Assembly (NCBI GenBank): GCA_935421135.1
Contig: OW285189.1
Location: 16,141,072 to 16,205,071, forward strand
Source of the DNA: Bugulina stolonifera
Taxonomy: Eukaryota > Bryozoa > Gymnolaemata > Cheilostomatida > Bugulidae
Reading direction: 5' to 3'
DNA length: 64,000 nt
Shown here: positions 46,603 through 60,300 of the stretch, in pieces
Layout: every line of letters starts with the position of its first letter
Position numbering within the stretch: position 1 is the stretch's first letter
Program-made: the position numbers and the translations under genes
The notes under the pieces: model-generated
What the model was told of the DNA's origin: nothing
The model's input: only the letters and a program-made list of their open reading frames with translations
The model's database searches: none

Positions 46603-48363
46603 TATTACTCCCTGTACTACTTTATGTGAGAACCGCAGGTGATGTCCAGTATGGGGCAGGCGATGTCCTGTGAGGGGCAGGTATAACAAGGGCTTCTAGT
46701 GATTTACTACTCCAGCGTCATAGAAAAAATCAGTGCACTTCTTCCTTCATAATTAGACTACGTCATACAAAACTAAGTAAGTAACCACATTGAAGAGAGC
46801 TAGATCATGAAATAACATCGTCTTAAGAAAATCTCTAGCATGTTTGTACAAACAGGTTTTTGTAAAAGATATTTGAATAGTCCATTGAAATGCAGGCAAC
46901 CTTATAAGATCAATTGTACAAAAGGTAATGTGATCGGGGCTTAGTGAATATCTAACCATAGACACTGCATGTGCAATACCCGAGTCTAATATGTCATCTG
47001 ATTGACCAAGTAATCTGTGTGTGTGTGGGCAGACTGAGAGACTTACTTTGTAACATTCATACTGGTTGGTTACCAATACAACTAGTAGTATATGTATATG
47101 CTAGCTGCCGCTGTATAGCCTTTGCTAGTGGTAATGTCATATAAAGATAGTAGTTGACTGAAACATCTTTAAGAAAGAGCTTTTGAGTTTTCCCATTTGC
47201 ACTAGTCGTATTGACTGGATACAGGTGTATGGGTGATGGATGCATGGCCTACACTTGAATATTGTAGTCAGCATAGTCACATGCACTGATCATCATAAGT
47301 AGTTATCTTCCCCCACTTCAATTAGACCATCAAATTGGGAGATAAATTCTTATTATGAATGACTTGAATGGCTTACGAGTGCTGATCACTAATGATATCT
47401 CAATACACAGTAACGGGAATGAACTTTATTTCATCAACATTTCAGACTTCTTTTACTGGTACCGGTTGTCACGAACATGGTTTGGTCTTAACAAAATGCA
47501 CACTCACCACATAAAACTTGGGAGTATGAGAATTTATCACCTAACAGTAATATTAGACACACTTTCTCTCAAGTTTGAAGCGTCCAACTATTACTGGCAT
47601 CCAACTATTACTGCCAGAAAGTTTAGGAGTTATGCTACCCATGCAATCCCTTCATATCTCAAGAGGATTGATTCCCTATTTCTATAGAAGTTAGGTTGAC
47701 TTCAATATACTGAAATATTTTTCCACATTTTGTGTAGTTTATTTCAATGTGTATAATGAAAAATTGCATAATTATTAAGTTAAATGTACGTACTTATTGC
47801 TAGGGCAGAACAGATATGCAAAGCAAATGATAACAATAATTTGAACTAAAACCACACGAACACTAAAGTTTAGTGGCCAGAGATGTTACCAAAATTAAAA
47901 TATTACATAATGATATTACATGAAAATATTACATAATGATATTATTACATGGTAAATACTGTTTCAGCTTCCAAGCAACAAAATTATTGCCTCTCTGAAA
48001 TGGGTAAATTAAATTTCTAAAACCAAACTATTGCTGCATAGCATGACAGCTTGCTGGCAGACTTGGAACCATGACTGCCTATTCATGCACTTTGTGGAAT
48101 TACCAGAATTGTTTATGTTGGCCTAAGTCTAAAAGATAAAATGATATTACGTAAATTTAAATGTTATGTACAAATAAGTATAACATTTGGTCAAAATTCA
48201 AATTTCAAAATTCAAATGCATATTAAATAAGTGATTAAATTAAAAGTAAAAATAATGTTTAAAAATACTTTTAAGAAAAAAGTTGGGTACAGTAAAAACT
48301 TTCATTAAGCTGACACTAGTTTATTAGCCTGTCCGGCAGCCAGCAGATGCAAGGTCTTGGTTC
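46603..48363. other. Intergenic region without a supported gene
   Basis: A 110-codon plus-strand open frame (47355-47687) has no recognisable domain and no splice or paralogue support. The srGAP 3' end lies at the right edge, with a minus-strand AATAAA (48320-48325) about 40 nt past its stop. The rest is AT-rich. Confidence 0.45.
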
Positions 48364-51300
48364 CTACTTCCTGGGCTTGGGAGGAGGTGGAGGAGGCTTG
48401 GGTTTGGCTTTAACTGGTGGAGGTGGCTTCTTAAACTTAGTGATGCCGGCATCTGATAGAAGCTCCGAAGACGCTGCCAGAGAGCTGGATAAGGTGGGCG
48501 AGTTCGAGTTAGTAGATAGAGAAGTGAAAGCAGGATTGGCCTGAATAGCTGGAGTAGACGGTAAACTCTGCGACGCTGAGGAATCTGATAGAGCAGCAAC
48601 GGTGTTCACCCTCCTATTGCTAGCTAGGTCAAGGTGAGTCGGGATGCTTGGAGCTTTAACCTGTATAGCATTGCCTGTCACATTGACTAGTCTATTAGCT
48701 TTAGCAGTCTCGGATGTCACTGGTGATACAGTGGTGACCTCGTCCTTGAGATTACCTGTGGAGACAGCCGTCCTCTTGAAGCTGGAAAGTTCCTTGGGTC
48801 TCGTGAAGCTGGGAGAAATGAATTTCACTGTTGTCGTTGGTCTCGTTAGTTCAGAAGTTGATTTGATACGTACAATAGTTCCGTCACTGTTAGCAAATGT
48901 TTCCGCTGCACTCTCCCCTTGCCACTTAGCCTCTTTAGAGACGTCGGCAGCTGGCTCCGCCGACTCCTCAGAAGATGCAATGGGAAGGGCTGGTTGTTTG
49001 TTTGATCTAACTGGTGGTGAGAGGTTGAGCTGGGTGGCCTCTTTGTAGCTTCCAACAGGGCTAGTGTCACTTGTGTTGTCAACCAATGGCAAATCCTGTA
49101 CTAAGTCAGGCGTACACCTGGTTGGTGGAGGCGAACTTGGGCCCGCCCCTTCTGTAGTTTCATCTTCCAAGATGTCTTCAGATGACTTGGCTGTCAAAGT
49201 CTCTAAGTTAGACATCATCTGAAAGGAGGGAAAAGCCGCGTGTATTTGGGCAAGTGTGGGTGGCAAGAGTTAACCTTTTACACAACAATATACAAGGTGG
49301 TACTTAGCGAGTGGTACGCATTAGGTAGTACATAGTGGGCGGTCCACTGAGGGCAATAAATAATGGGCGGTACTTAGTGGGTTGTACTTAGTGAGTGATA
49401 CTTACATCAGCCAAAGCAGTGTCTATATCCTCATTCATCTTATCAGTAGAGGAAGAGTCTTGACTGGCTGTACTGTTCTGCCGGCTCTTCATCAGAGGTC
49501 TGTCGGGCACTGAACTGGACTCTGCAGAGTGACCGGGCAGGGGTTTAGTGTATGTTGTCACATGGTCACTGAACTCTGTCTCTTTTTCTACAGTTCTAAC
49601 CATTGACCGACCAGATATCTTTCTCGGGCCAAACGCCGACTAAAATATAGACACACATGTGATACTGTCTCCATTTACAGTTCCTTTGACAGTCCATATG
49701 GTGCATATTCCAATCATTTACAAGTTGGTAATAATTCTATTCATAAAAGATATTCAATATTTCCTAGTAAAGCTACAAGGAGATCCGCACAGTTCATGTG
49801 CGGGCACAGTATACGACTAGTCTTATGTGTACATTGCATATGTTGGTATATTAGTTAACTTACAGCTAGAGGGGTAGAACTAGCAGAGTTATTACTACTT
49901 CCACTCTCATCTGTTTGATCACCGAGTGACTCCTTAGACGCAGTTCTTACCATAGGTACGACAGATTCTGTTGGCTCTACGATCTCTTTGGTAGGAGGTA
50001 GTCTGTATTACACATAGTATATATGTGCAGCCATATTTGGAGCATACGACAATTGATAATTCCAAGTAAACATGTGCCCCAATCAAGGTACCACGATTAC
50101 AGCTGACATGTCCTGGGGGGGGGGGGGGGGGGGGGGGGGATAGAATAACTGCACCGAATGGATTACCTAGCCTCGTATTATTACTATCGTCATTATATCT
50201 ATCATAGTACAATATTATAATATATAATGCAATACAATACAATATAATACAATATAATACAATACAATATAATACAGTACCTAAGGTGAGTTGGAGGCTG
50301 TACAGCACTTGGAATATCTGGATGAGACACAGATTTCTCCCAAGTCTCACTGGAGGTGTCAGTAGACTCAGATGATGTACTTGGCAGTTGCAGCTGGGAG
50401 TCACTCCGCCTCTTGTTCATTGGAGCTTTGGGGGAAACCTGACCACCAACCAGGGACTGACTTAGCAGACTGTTAGGTGGGAGACTTCCACTGGGGGTAC
50501 TCGGTGCAGAATTGTTCCTGGAATAGAGCAGTGTCAGGTATTTAGTCTGACTAACTAACTACATATAAAATCACATATTCTATCTGGAAGCACAGCCCAT
50601 GTAATATACATGTATATATTCCAACAATATATTACATTTTGAGGAGAAATACAGAGCACAGGGTAAGCCACTAACCGTTTCATGGTGACATAGTTTACAG
50701 GGATGAGACCCTCTTTACCATTATGAGCTCCTTCCCACCAATCATCTGACACTTGACTATACAGCAGCAGGTTATCTCCTTTGTTAAAAGACAACTCTCT
50801 CTCAGTTCTGCCGGAGTAGTCAAACCTTGCCATTGCTTCGAACACGTCAGCATCTATAAATAGTTCAACATAATGTACATAACAACATATTGTAATTATA
50901 AGCACATTGTACAGGATTCATATATTTGTATACTAAATGTGTACATACTGGTACACGAGTTTACATCAATTCTGTAGCATCAAATCATTGACATGTGCTG
51001 ACACAACATTAAACTATCAACAGTTCATGTAACTAAACAGTATTGTAGTTATATAACTTATTCTAGCTACTGCTTGTACAATTTGATTTCGACCCCTGGC
51101 ACCCCGCTATAATTATTTAGTGCCATGTTACATAGGAAAGCATGAATTTTACAGCGGAGGGCAATTGGAGAATTACAAATAATCACAGACAGATAGCATT
51201 GAATGATTTGGAAAAAAACCTATTTTGAAGCCGGATATAATAGGAGAGCGCAAAGAAATAAATGGGTTCAAACTGTTTTATCAGTAAACACATGGTGCAC

Positions 51301-54300
51301 ATAATGTGAGAGTTGTGACATACATACACATATGTAATATTATTATAATTATGTTGGAGGAGTTATCTGCTCTTAATATAGTAAGAAAATACAATCATAG
51401 CAAGACAACTCCAACTATAGGCAATGCCAAAATTAGTATGATATAACAGGTTGACAAATATACAATGTCACATGTACTGAATAAGTAGCTAGCCACTAGT
51501 ACTAAATACAACAGATAGCATTCCAATTGCTTACCAACTATCTCTACAATATCAGAACAAGGTATACGATATAGTGAACATAATATTAATAGTAGATATC
51601 AATGAGTAGAATAAACTGAAGCACATGGCAGATGGACCAATCAGAGACAGAGCAATGACAGGATAAATTCTAGAAGTCACTCACCGTCGTCATCGCTGTG
51701 CTCGTTCTCGCTACCATCTGCTTCATCTCTATCACTGTCAACAGAACAGACATTGAGAGTCAACAGAAAGAGAGAATGATAGCTAGGAGGCAGCGCTTGC
51801 TGTCTGACAGTCAGTTACAGGTGCTTCTCTCTTAGCACTCGCTAACAATACAAGTGCTTGTAGTGGCCATGGTGGGTAAAATTTATAAATTTAGAAAACA
51901 CAGAAAGATTGAGAATTTCTAGCTGTGTGAAGGGCACATACGAACACACAGAGGGTGATAGGGCTAAACCACATCTGAGAAATAAAACTGTAATAAAATT
52001 CATCCTTTATATATTTCATCATAACGCTGCAGAGAGTTAGAAGCACATTACTGAAAACTAAGTGCATACATGTGCACCTACATACAGTGTAAGTACATAC
52101 ATATACATACGGTGTAAGTACATATACATGTATATACATACAGTGTAAGTATATACATATATGTATAAGGTGTAAAGTACACATATATATAAATTGTATC
52201 AGTGTAAGTAAGTAGCATATAGCACAGCATCCTCCATCTCAAGACTAGCTGGTCGTATGAGTATAACAATTTAGTAGTATGACACTGGATTAATAGTCAT
52301 GACTATTAAGGTAGAGTAGCGAGCTACCAGATTCAGCAGCTACCAGATGCAGATGTTGAAGAGACAAGACTAACATACACTCATTAGTGTATATTATTAG
52401 TTCAGACTGAGACTGAGGACCACAGAAATGATTAAAGTAAACCAAAGCTGCAGGTGTTAAGGGTTAGAATGAAGATTGTTAGGATTAGTGATTAACGAAC
52501 CACAGAGCTTAGTCTATGGGACAAATAGTTTCACAGGCTACACTACATAACTCTGCCAGGCCGCCCCCAGCTTTGAAAGCTTCACCTCTGAGCTAAACAT
52601 TATACTACATAGTGTGTATCTACTGCACACCACCCGAACAGACACATAAAAGTGGGAGGAGCCAGTACAGAGTATAGCAGTGCATTCTGGGTATGCTGAA
52701 ATAACCTGAGTTGGGTGGTAGACACTCGAATGTTCTCGTGTGACAGCCATATTTTATAGCTAGGCCATTCCTGGCCGCTACCACTGGAAGATCGTTGGCG
52801 ATAAGCTTTCGACCATTTGCTCAAGCATATAACAAACTTGGCATCACTCTGACGGATAAAGGCAATTCTGTAATTGAAGAATACGTAGACAAGACTGGGG
52901 AAGGACGGTGGGTAGATGTAGAATAGAGAGAGGTATCTACAGTGTAACTAACCAGAACTAACAAGGTGGTAATCAGTGATGAGTGAGGAGAGAGATAGGA
53001 TGTGTAGGTACACATGGGTATACGGTATACAAGTATGTGTAGTGGATCTACATTGTACTTAGTATAACTGCATGGCTGTTTCATATCATAGAAGTCAATT
53101 TATCAGAATAGAAACAGAGTGGGAATTGCGTATCAATTCCATTCTAGTTTGAGTGTATAATTGCAGTGAGACCCTACATAGGGTTGACAGGGGGATTGTG
53201 GGAATGGTATAGATATACAAGTAGTTTAAGGTTACCCCAAGCATATCACACTGTTAGATCGTATAACATTGTACTGAGCTTTGTAGGTGTATAAAAAGGT
53301 ACACTAAACCATCATGTACAGCACTACAGACATTATTGGATTGTTTATACGTATTAGAGCATCTAGAAGAGTTATGGAAAGCAGTTGATTACCTACAGTA
53401 GATGGCGTGTGATATTTGAATATAGCAAAGGGTAAAGTTAGGCTATGCTACAAAAAGCCATTCTAAGAAATCTACATTTGGTTCATACATATACATTGTA
53501 CATGTAGGCAGAATCCAGAATTATAATATAATATCGTATCACTCTGAGTAACTCACTCATAGCATATTATGTACATGATGACAGCAGTAGCAGGTGTGTG
53601 GTGGATAAGGTAACTACACGATGGCAGTAGTAGCAGGTGTGTGGTAGATAAGGTAACTACCCGATGGCAGTAGTAGCAGGTGTGTGGTGGATAAGGTAAC
53701 TACACGATGAGAACAGAAGTAGGTGTGTGGCAGATAAAGTAACTACAGGATGACAGTAGAAGCGCGTGTGTATGAGATAGACTTGATACATACCCAGGGT
53801 CAAGGAGGATCTTCTCATATACAGGTCCTGGCTCATCTTTGGGGAATATACTCTCGCTGTTGATGATTATTAGTTTAATTAGGTCGTTGACATTGTTTTG
53901 GTACAGCACCTTTAAAAGATGGCAACAACACATAATGCTAACGAAGAATAGAAGACTGTGTGTGGTCGAACCTGAAATTGGCAAATAAAAACACCAAAAT
54001 ATTTTAGTTGAGGTTATTAGAAGATTCTGTGAAAATGCTGCTCCACAAATACAATACACCATAAACGTATTCACTAGGTCTTTAGGTAAGCTCAGAACTG
54101 AGGCGTGCAAGAGGAAGTGCTGTAGAGGATTATGGGACACTCACCTGGTCCTTATCATGAGGTATAGGGAGAAGAGTAGGGCCGAAGCAGATAGCCAGAT
54201 TGAACGGATACATGCGGTTCTCATCACTGTACTGGGAGAGGTGGTTGAGGAATGAGAACAGATACCTCATAACTATAACCCTGGTAGGTGAGAGTGTGTG

Positions 54301-57300
54301 TATCAGCTCCCTTATTCTATCTACTGCCATCTCATCTGTTAGCCCTGTATATAAACATATAAAACATACAGTGAAAAATCTCAGTCTAAACTAGACAGTT
54401 GTTGCATAGTGTAGTGAGTGATGCATTACAAAAGCTGTGATTTGCTATTAAGATGAAATTGTCTACTCTTATTCAGCATACACGTACAGGCGTGTGTATA
54501 GATTAAATCTCTTTATATACTGCAAACTTTGTGCAGTGCGCAATGTGTAAATTACAGCAATTCGTTCAGTGTTCGCAAGAGAAGATAACTCTGGTGGGGT
54601 ATTTAATAGTCAAGAGGACACAACTCCTGAATCAGTACAATGCAATATATGTCAACTACAATAAATAATGGAGGGTGATTGTGTAATATATAAACTAATT
54701 TATGCATTTGTATTCAAATTTCATTGAACTTACGATGAGATTCTACAAGATTGTCAAATAAAGTGAGGGGGAAAAGGGGATCCTGTAATTCTCTGAAGAA
54801 CAGTTTAAGAACTCCTGCTATAGAGTTGATTGACGTTGCGTCGGTCACATCAGCCAGTGGGTCTTCACCTGGACATACATACAGACACAATGATATACAG
54901 AATGGTTTGCATGTGAATATGTGGATACGTACTTATGATGTATATATCATGCCAACTGCTGACAAAAATATAAAGATATACACACAAAGTATAAGTCAAC
55001 ATTGAAATGGAGCCACAAGTGAGGTGTAAAAACACTTGTTATATTATAATAGCTAAGCTCCAGATTAGCCTTACCCATGTATTTGCACAAAACCTCCATC
55101 ACAATGAACATAGGCTATATCATATATACTTTACACCACTTTGTATGCATGGACTATAATACAAATGCACAAGTGATGAAAGAGTGAATGACCAACCTTT
55201 CTCAAACGCTGCCTTGATATCGTTTATCTCAGCCTGCAGACCAGACACTCTGAACACGCCTTCATGGTGCATCCCATACAGGTTTATGGCCCTCACACAG
55301 CTACGTAGTATTAGTGGAATTGCCTCCCCTGTAGCCTGTACACATACAATATATTAGTTACTATATGCTTATACAGCACCTGAGAGGGCTGATGTTCTGT
55401 ACCGCTTATAATGAACTGTTTTAATCACCCTGTACTGTGTATTACCTCTATATATTCCTCCAGGTTACATCCAAACACCTTTGGTCGGCCTACTATTGGA
55501 GCCTTGCCAATCCTTCTCTGTTTATTAGGCTTAGGTGGGAGTGAGGGTGGTCTGGCAGAGTGTCCACCCGCAGTGTTTGCAACATCTTCCCCTAAGGCTT
55601 TCTTCAGTATGCAGTGCTTTGCTTGTAGTCTTGATATGAGGTTACTGTCCAGCAAATAGTCTTTAAATTTCTACAAAATACAATAATATACACTAACAGC
55701 ATTGTATTACAATAATATACACTAACAGCATTGTATTACAATAATATACACTAACAGCATTGTATTACAATAATATGTACTACAGTATTGCATTACAATA
55801 ATATGTACTACAGTATTGCATTACAATAATATGTACTACAGTATTGTATTACAATAATATGTACTACAGTATTGCATTACAATAAAACATGTATGACAAT
55901 CATACATGTACTAACTATCTACATGTACAACATAAACTTATAAGATACGGGAGGATAACTCTGCAATCATGAAATATTGGCTCTGCTTACATGCATATCT
56001 ATTAGTAATACTACTACTATCTAAACTTACAGTCACTTACAAGTATACTCTTTGTGTGTTCTACTGTGGAGGAGTACATGCACATAGTAAATGGCTCATT
56101 TGTGATAATAGTGTGGTTTATATAATCACTATGCTATATACATGTAACCCACCTCAAAGTAGTATTTCTCCGAGTCTATCCTCCGTTTACGAGCTTCTAA
56201 CTGTTGCATTGTGGGCTTGTTTACCGCCTGCTCAGATTTGAACAATGGTGTTACGTCGTAGTCTTTAATATTGATGAGTCCTATTAAATGTCTGTCTACA
56301 GCCTCCACAGACTTCCATGTCTATGTAACACATATACACACAGTTAGTATGTTATGTATTAATATACACGATAAAGTGCATGGACAGAATTACATTCATG
56401 ATCAATGGCTCCTCCGAAACTACAACTCTTTAATAAAATGTTCCCATATTTAAGAGTTGTCATCACTGGCTACATAACAACGATGTACTTGTGTATGATT
56501 GGGTACAATATAATGACCAAGTAATTGAGACGCTCATTTTCATAGCGTTATGATTGAACTGACGGTCTGGTAAGAGCGGTCACGCTAGAGGTCAGCAGGT
56601 CATCTCTAAGTTAACATAAACCATTCTTCTTTTATTATTTTGGACGCTAGGAGTTATGCTACCATGGAAATATATAGAGTTATCTCCCTTGTGCACATGA
56701 ACAATTAGATTTAGTTCCCACCTCCTCATTCTCTGTTTTGAGGGTGTCCAGTCTATTATGTAGTTGCTGATACCGCAGTACCAAGTCATCTTGTACAGGT
56801 TTCTGTGCACTAACTTGGGAGATTTCATCGCCTCTGTGTGGTTGATATTCAAACTTCTTAGGCAGGCTGAACGTGCCACTACAATGTAATAAGCCATAAT
56901 ATATTATGTTAGTGGATTTAATACCTACAAATGTCAATGTGGATATAATTTACATAATCAGCTGATAATAAGCATCAAGAATATGTGAAAATATAATTAT
57001 TTTATTCAAGGAAACCTTAGAGAAATATTTCTATTAGCCACAGCACCTGCTGATGCAAACATACATCATAGCCTTAGTTCTAACTAATCCGAGTGATAAA
57101 TCTAGGACTACTGCAACTACTACCTGACCGACATATACTGGTATCAAATTAGAACTTAAGCTGTAGTTTTCTGAGGCCAATGTACTATTTGTGTAGCAGA
57201 TTAAAATATTTTCTAGTAATAATTTAGTGGATCTAGAGGGATTAAAGCCCTGCTGTCACCTCCTTATCATGCCCTGAGTACTGCATCTGGGCTAATAGTC

Positions 57301-60300
57301 AGAGATATTATCTAGTTTACCTGCATGTGGGTAAAATTATGTGTAGGGTGGGAAGTGTACCTCCTAAGGCTTCTAACATGAAAACAAGTAGTAGTACTAA
57401 CTGTAGCATATACAGTACACTGTAGTGTTTATTATATGATACAGCATTAGTTGACAGTTATGTTAGTAGTGCACCACTGTACCCACACTGTACCCACCCT
57501 GTACTGTACACACACTGTATAAGCCCAAAGTCTTCACAAAAAATCCATATAAATAATTTCTCTTATACATTTGGAATTAAAAGGCCTAGAGAAAGGCAAC
57601 TTCTCTCTCAGGAGGGGATAATTCAAGTGGAAGTCTGCATTTACAAATACCTTCATAATTCGTTACAGAGTAAGCGAAACAAATTGTTTACGGTAACAGC
57701 CAGTTGATAGTTCTGTCTTTGAATCTAAATGTGGTGACTCCAATAATTTAATTGGATAAAATAATCTAGTATAAGATGATTAAGGCATACTGTAGCTACC
57801 TGTTACATCTGAGGAAACTCTGTTTATCCTTGCTATGGTCCAGCTCCTGTACACACTTGACTATACAGTCTATAGAGGACTGGTGTGAGGATTTCTGGTT
57901 CTCTAGACAGGAGTTGTAGAGGAGCATGGATCTCTGCATTGCATTGTGGTAACCAAAGTCCATACACTGCAATCAAATGAGTATACAGATACTGCAAGTA
58001 ACATCAGGATAGGTTGTATTATAAGTACTCCACACTCACACAGTAGAAAGGTCGAATTCCCTTGAGCTAAGATTTAACTAACAACCAGCATGTTTCTATT
58101 AACACAACATGCAGTCTATATTATCGTTTATATAACAACATAATTCATTCAAATATGAAATAGTAGAGTCATTGCTCCGGACCTCGTGCTATGTATAGAC
58201 TAAAGTGGACATTCTAAATACCAGTGTGTCTGCTTGTAATGACCTAACATGTACCTCTACAGTATGTAGAGCAATAACATGTATCTATACAGTAAATAGA
58301 GCAATAATATGTACCTATACAGTAAATAAAGTAATAACAAGTATCTTTACAGCAAGTAGAGCAATAACATGTACCTCTACAGTAGGTAGAGTAATAACAA
58401 GTACCTCTACAGTAGGCAGAGTAATAACAAGTACCTCTACAGTAGGTAGAGTAATAACAAGTACCTCTACAGTAGGTAGAGTAATAACAAGTACCTCTAC
58501 AGTAGGTAGAGTAATAACAAGTACCTCTATAAGCAGAGAAATGTCATCCACGAAATATTTATTGGTGGCAGCATTGGCAGCCTCTATTGATAACAGGTAT
58601 TCATTCCTGGCCTTGAGAGCCTTCAGTTTGTTATCTGTATACTTCTCCTGCCTCTGTCAATGGGAAAGACACGAGTAAGTTGAATATACAACTATAGTAT
58701 AGTATAGTATAGTATAGTATATAGTATTATGGTAATAAAGAGATCACCAAGAGACCATAAATTAGAGTTAAGAACTTCCTTCAATCAGAGATATTAGAGG
58801 AACACAGAAATACAAGCACTAAGTATGTGATAATACATGTTACTAAGTGTGTGGGTGACATGCACCCGTTGTAGGCCTACACAGTACAACACCTACATTG
58901 TAACTTGGTGTGTAGGCTACATTGTAGGCTATGTTATAATGTAGTACTAACAGAGGCTATTACTATAAACATAGAACTTGAACATGTAAATATTCAGTTT
59001 TTAAGTTCATGACAAATATTCCAGGCATTCCCATATCATTCACCTTGGCTTTCTGCTTCTCTAGTAACTTAAACTTTTTGGAAGCCTTGTTAGCCTGTTG
59101 TTCCACCTTTAGCCTCAGGCTCTCAGTATGTTTGAGCTTAGCCTCTGCTTGCTTAGCCTGTGAGTGGAAGACTTGATACTGCTTCATGTCCTGCAACATA
59201 CACAAGCATTTTACAGCATAGAAGCTTTACAGTATGATTAGGCTATATAATAATATTATATAGGACAGGGCTAGGCCTTGGGTTACTGTAAACAGTTAGT
59301 ATGGCCATAGTTGCAGCTAAGTGCTGACTGACCCAGTTAAAACATCAAAAGATTTTAAGAGTTTATAAAGCCAGAATACAAGTAGAATATACCCTGAAAT
59401 GATTTCATTAGTAGAGATGCAGATGAGATAGTAGAAATAGAGAATTACAAGTAGCTGTGACAGCAACAAGATCCATCAGATAGAACTAATTACTTGGCAT
59501 ACTTAGCATAGAGGAGTTCAAAGAAATCTACTGCCTAGTACCTGCTAACAATTGTTAACTAACAAGTACCTGCTAAATACTGTCAACTGACAAGTACCTG
59601 CTAATAGAAAGTCTCCTAGTTTCAGATGAAAGCCAATTTTAGATGCTACAACCCAAGCAGTATTTTAATTAATATTATAGATTGCCAACTACTAATAGAG
59701 GCAAGGAAAAGACATCAAATATAACAAACTCATGGAACTCACTTTACACACCAGAAGAATACAATCTACCCTGGTTATTCTAAGTTAAATAGTATCTAAT
59801 ATTTAAATGATTCTTTAGGAATATCAATAATTGTTATGATTTATTTCTCTCTCTGCCTCTGAAGTTGTTATCAATAAAACTCTTATCACCAGGTGCTAGA
59901 CTAGACACAAATAAAATAAAAAAATATATAAATTATTTAAATTATTTCTCATCTAACTATAAACTTCTATCAACATGTCACTGACTGTCTGACCCTTGGT
60001 TCTGATGCCACACATTCCACGTCAGACTATATATATTATTATGGTATAACAAGACGTATTAAACTATTAAGGTATAAATTACACTCAATCTAAGACAGGG
60101 TTATATTTTCTTGGATTATAAATATTCACACTGACTATCAAAGTTGGGGGAAATGTAAAAGCTTATACACAGGTGGGTAATATCTATTGTGGGTACTAAA
60201 GCTGTTCAAAAATAACAGTATCATGGAAATACCGATAGCTATAAAGGTGAGACAACTCCATCTAACCAAAGTAATGTTGTGAGTATTGTTACTGATAGAT

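Noticed and set aside
47355..47687. 110-codon plus-strand open frame
   Set aside because: No recognised domain, no splice context and an AT-rich setting; a chance ORF cannot be excluded.
52545..52600. tRNA-like A-box (TAGCTCAGAGGTGAAGC on the minus strand)
   Set aside because: No B-box or cloverleaf could be completed downstream, so it is not called as a tRNA or SINE.
52538..52824. Minus-strand open frame between the RhoGAP and SH3 exons of srGAP
   Set aside because: Exons 53909-53794 and 51734-51685 join in phase without it, and it has no clean splice borders or similarity to the srGAP linker.
58205..58678. 157-codon plus-strand open frame
   Set aside because: It reads the 30-bp minisatellite and the antisense of an srGAP exon.
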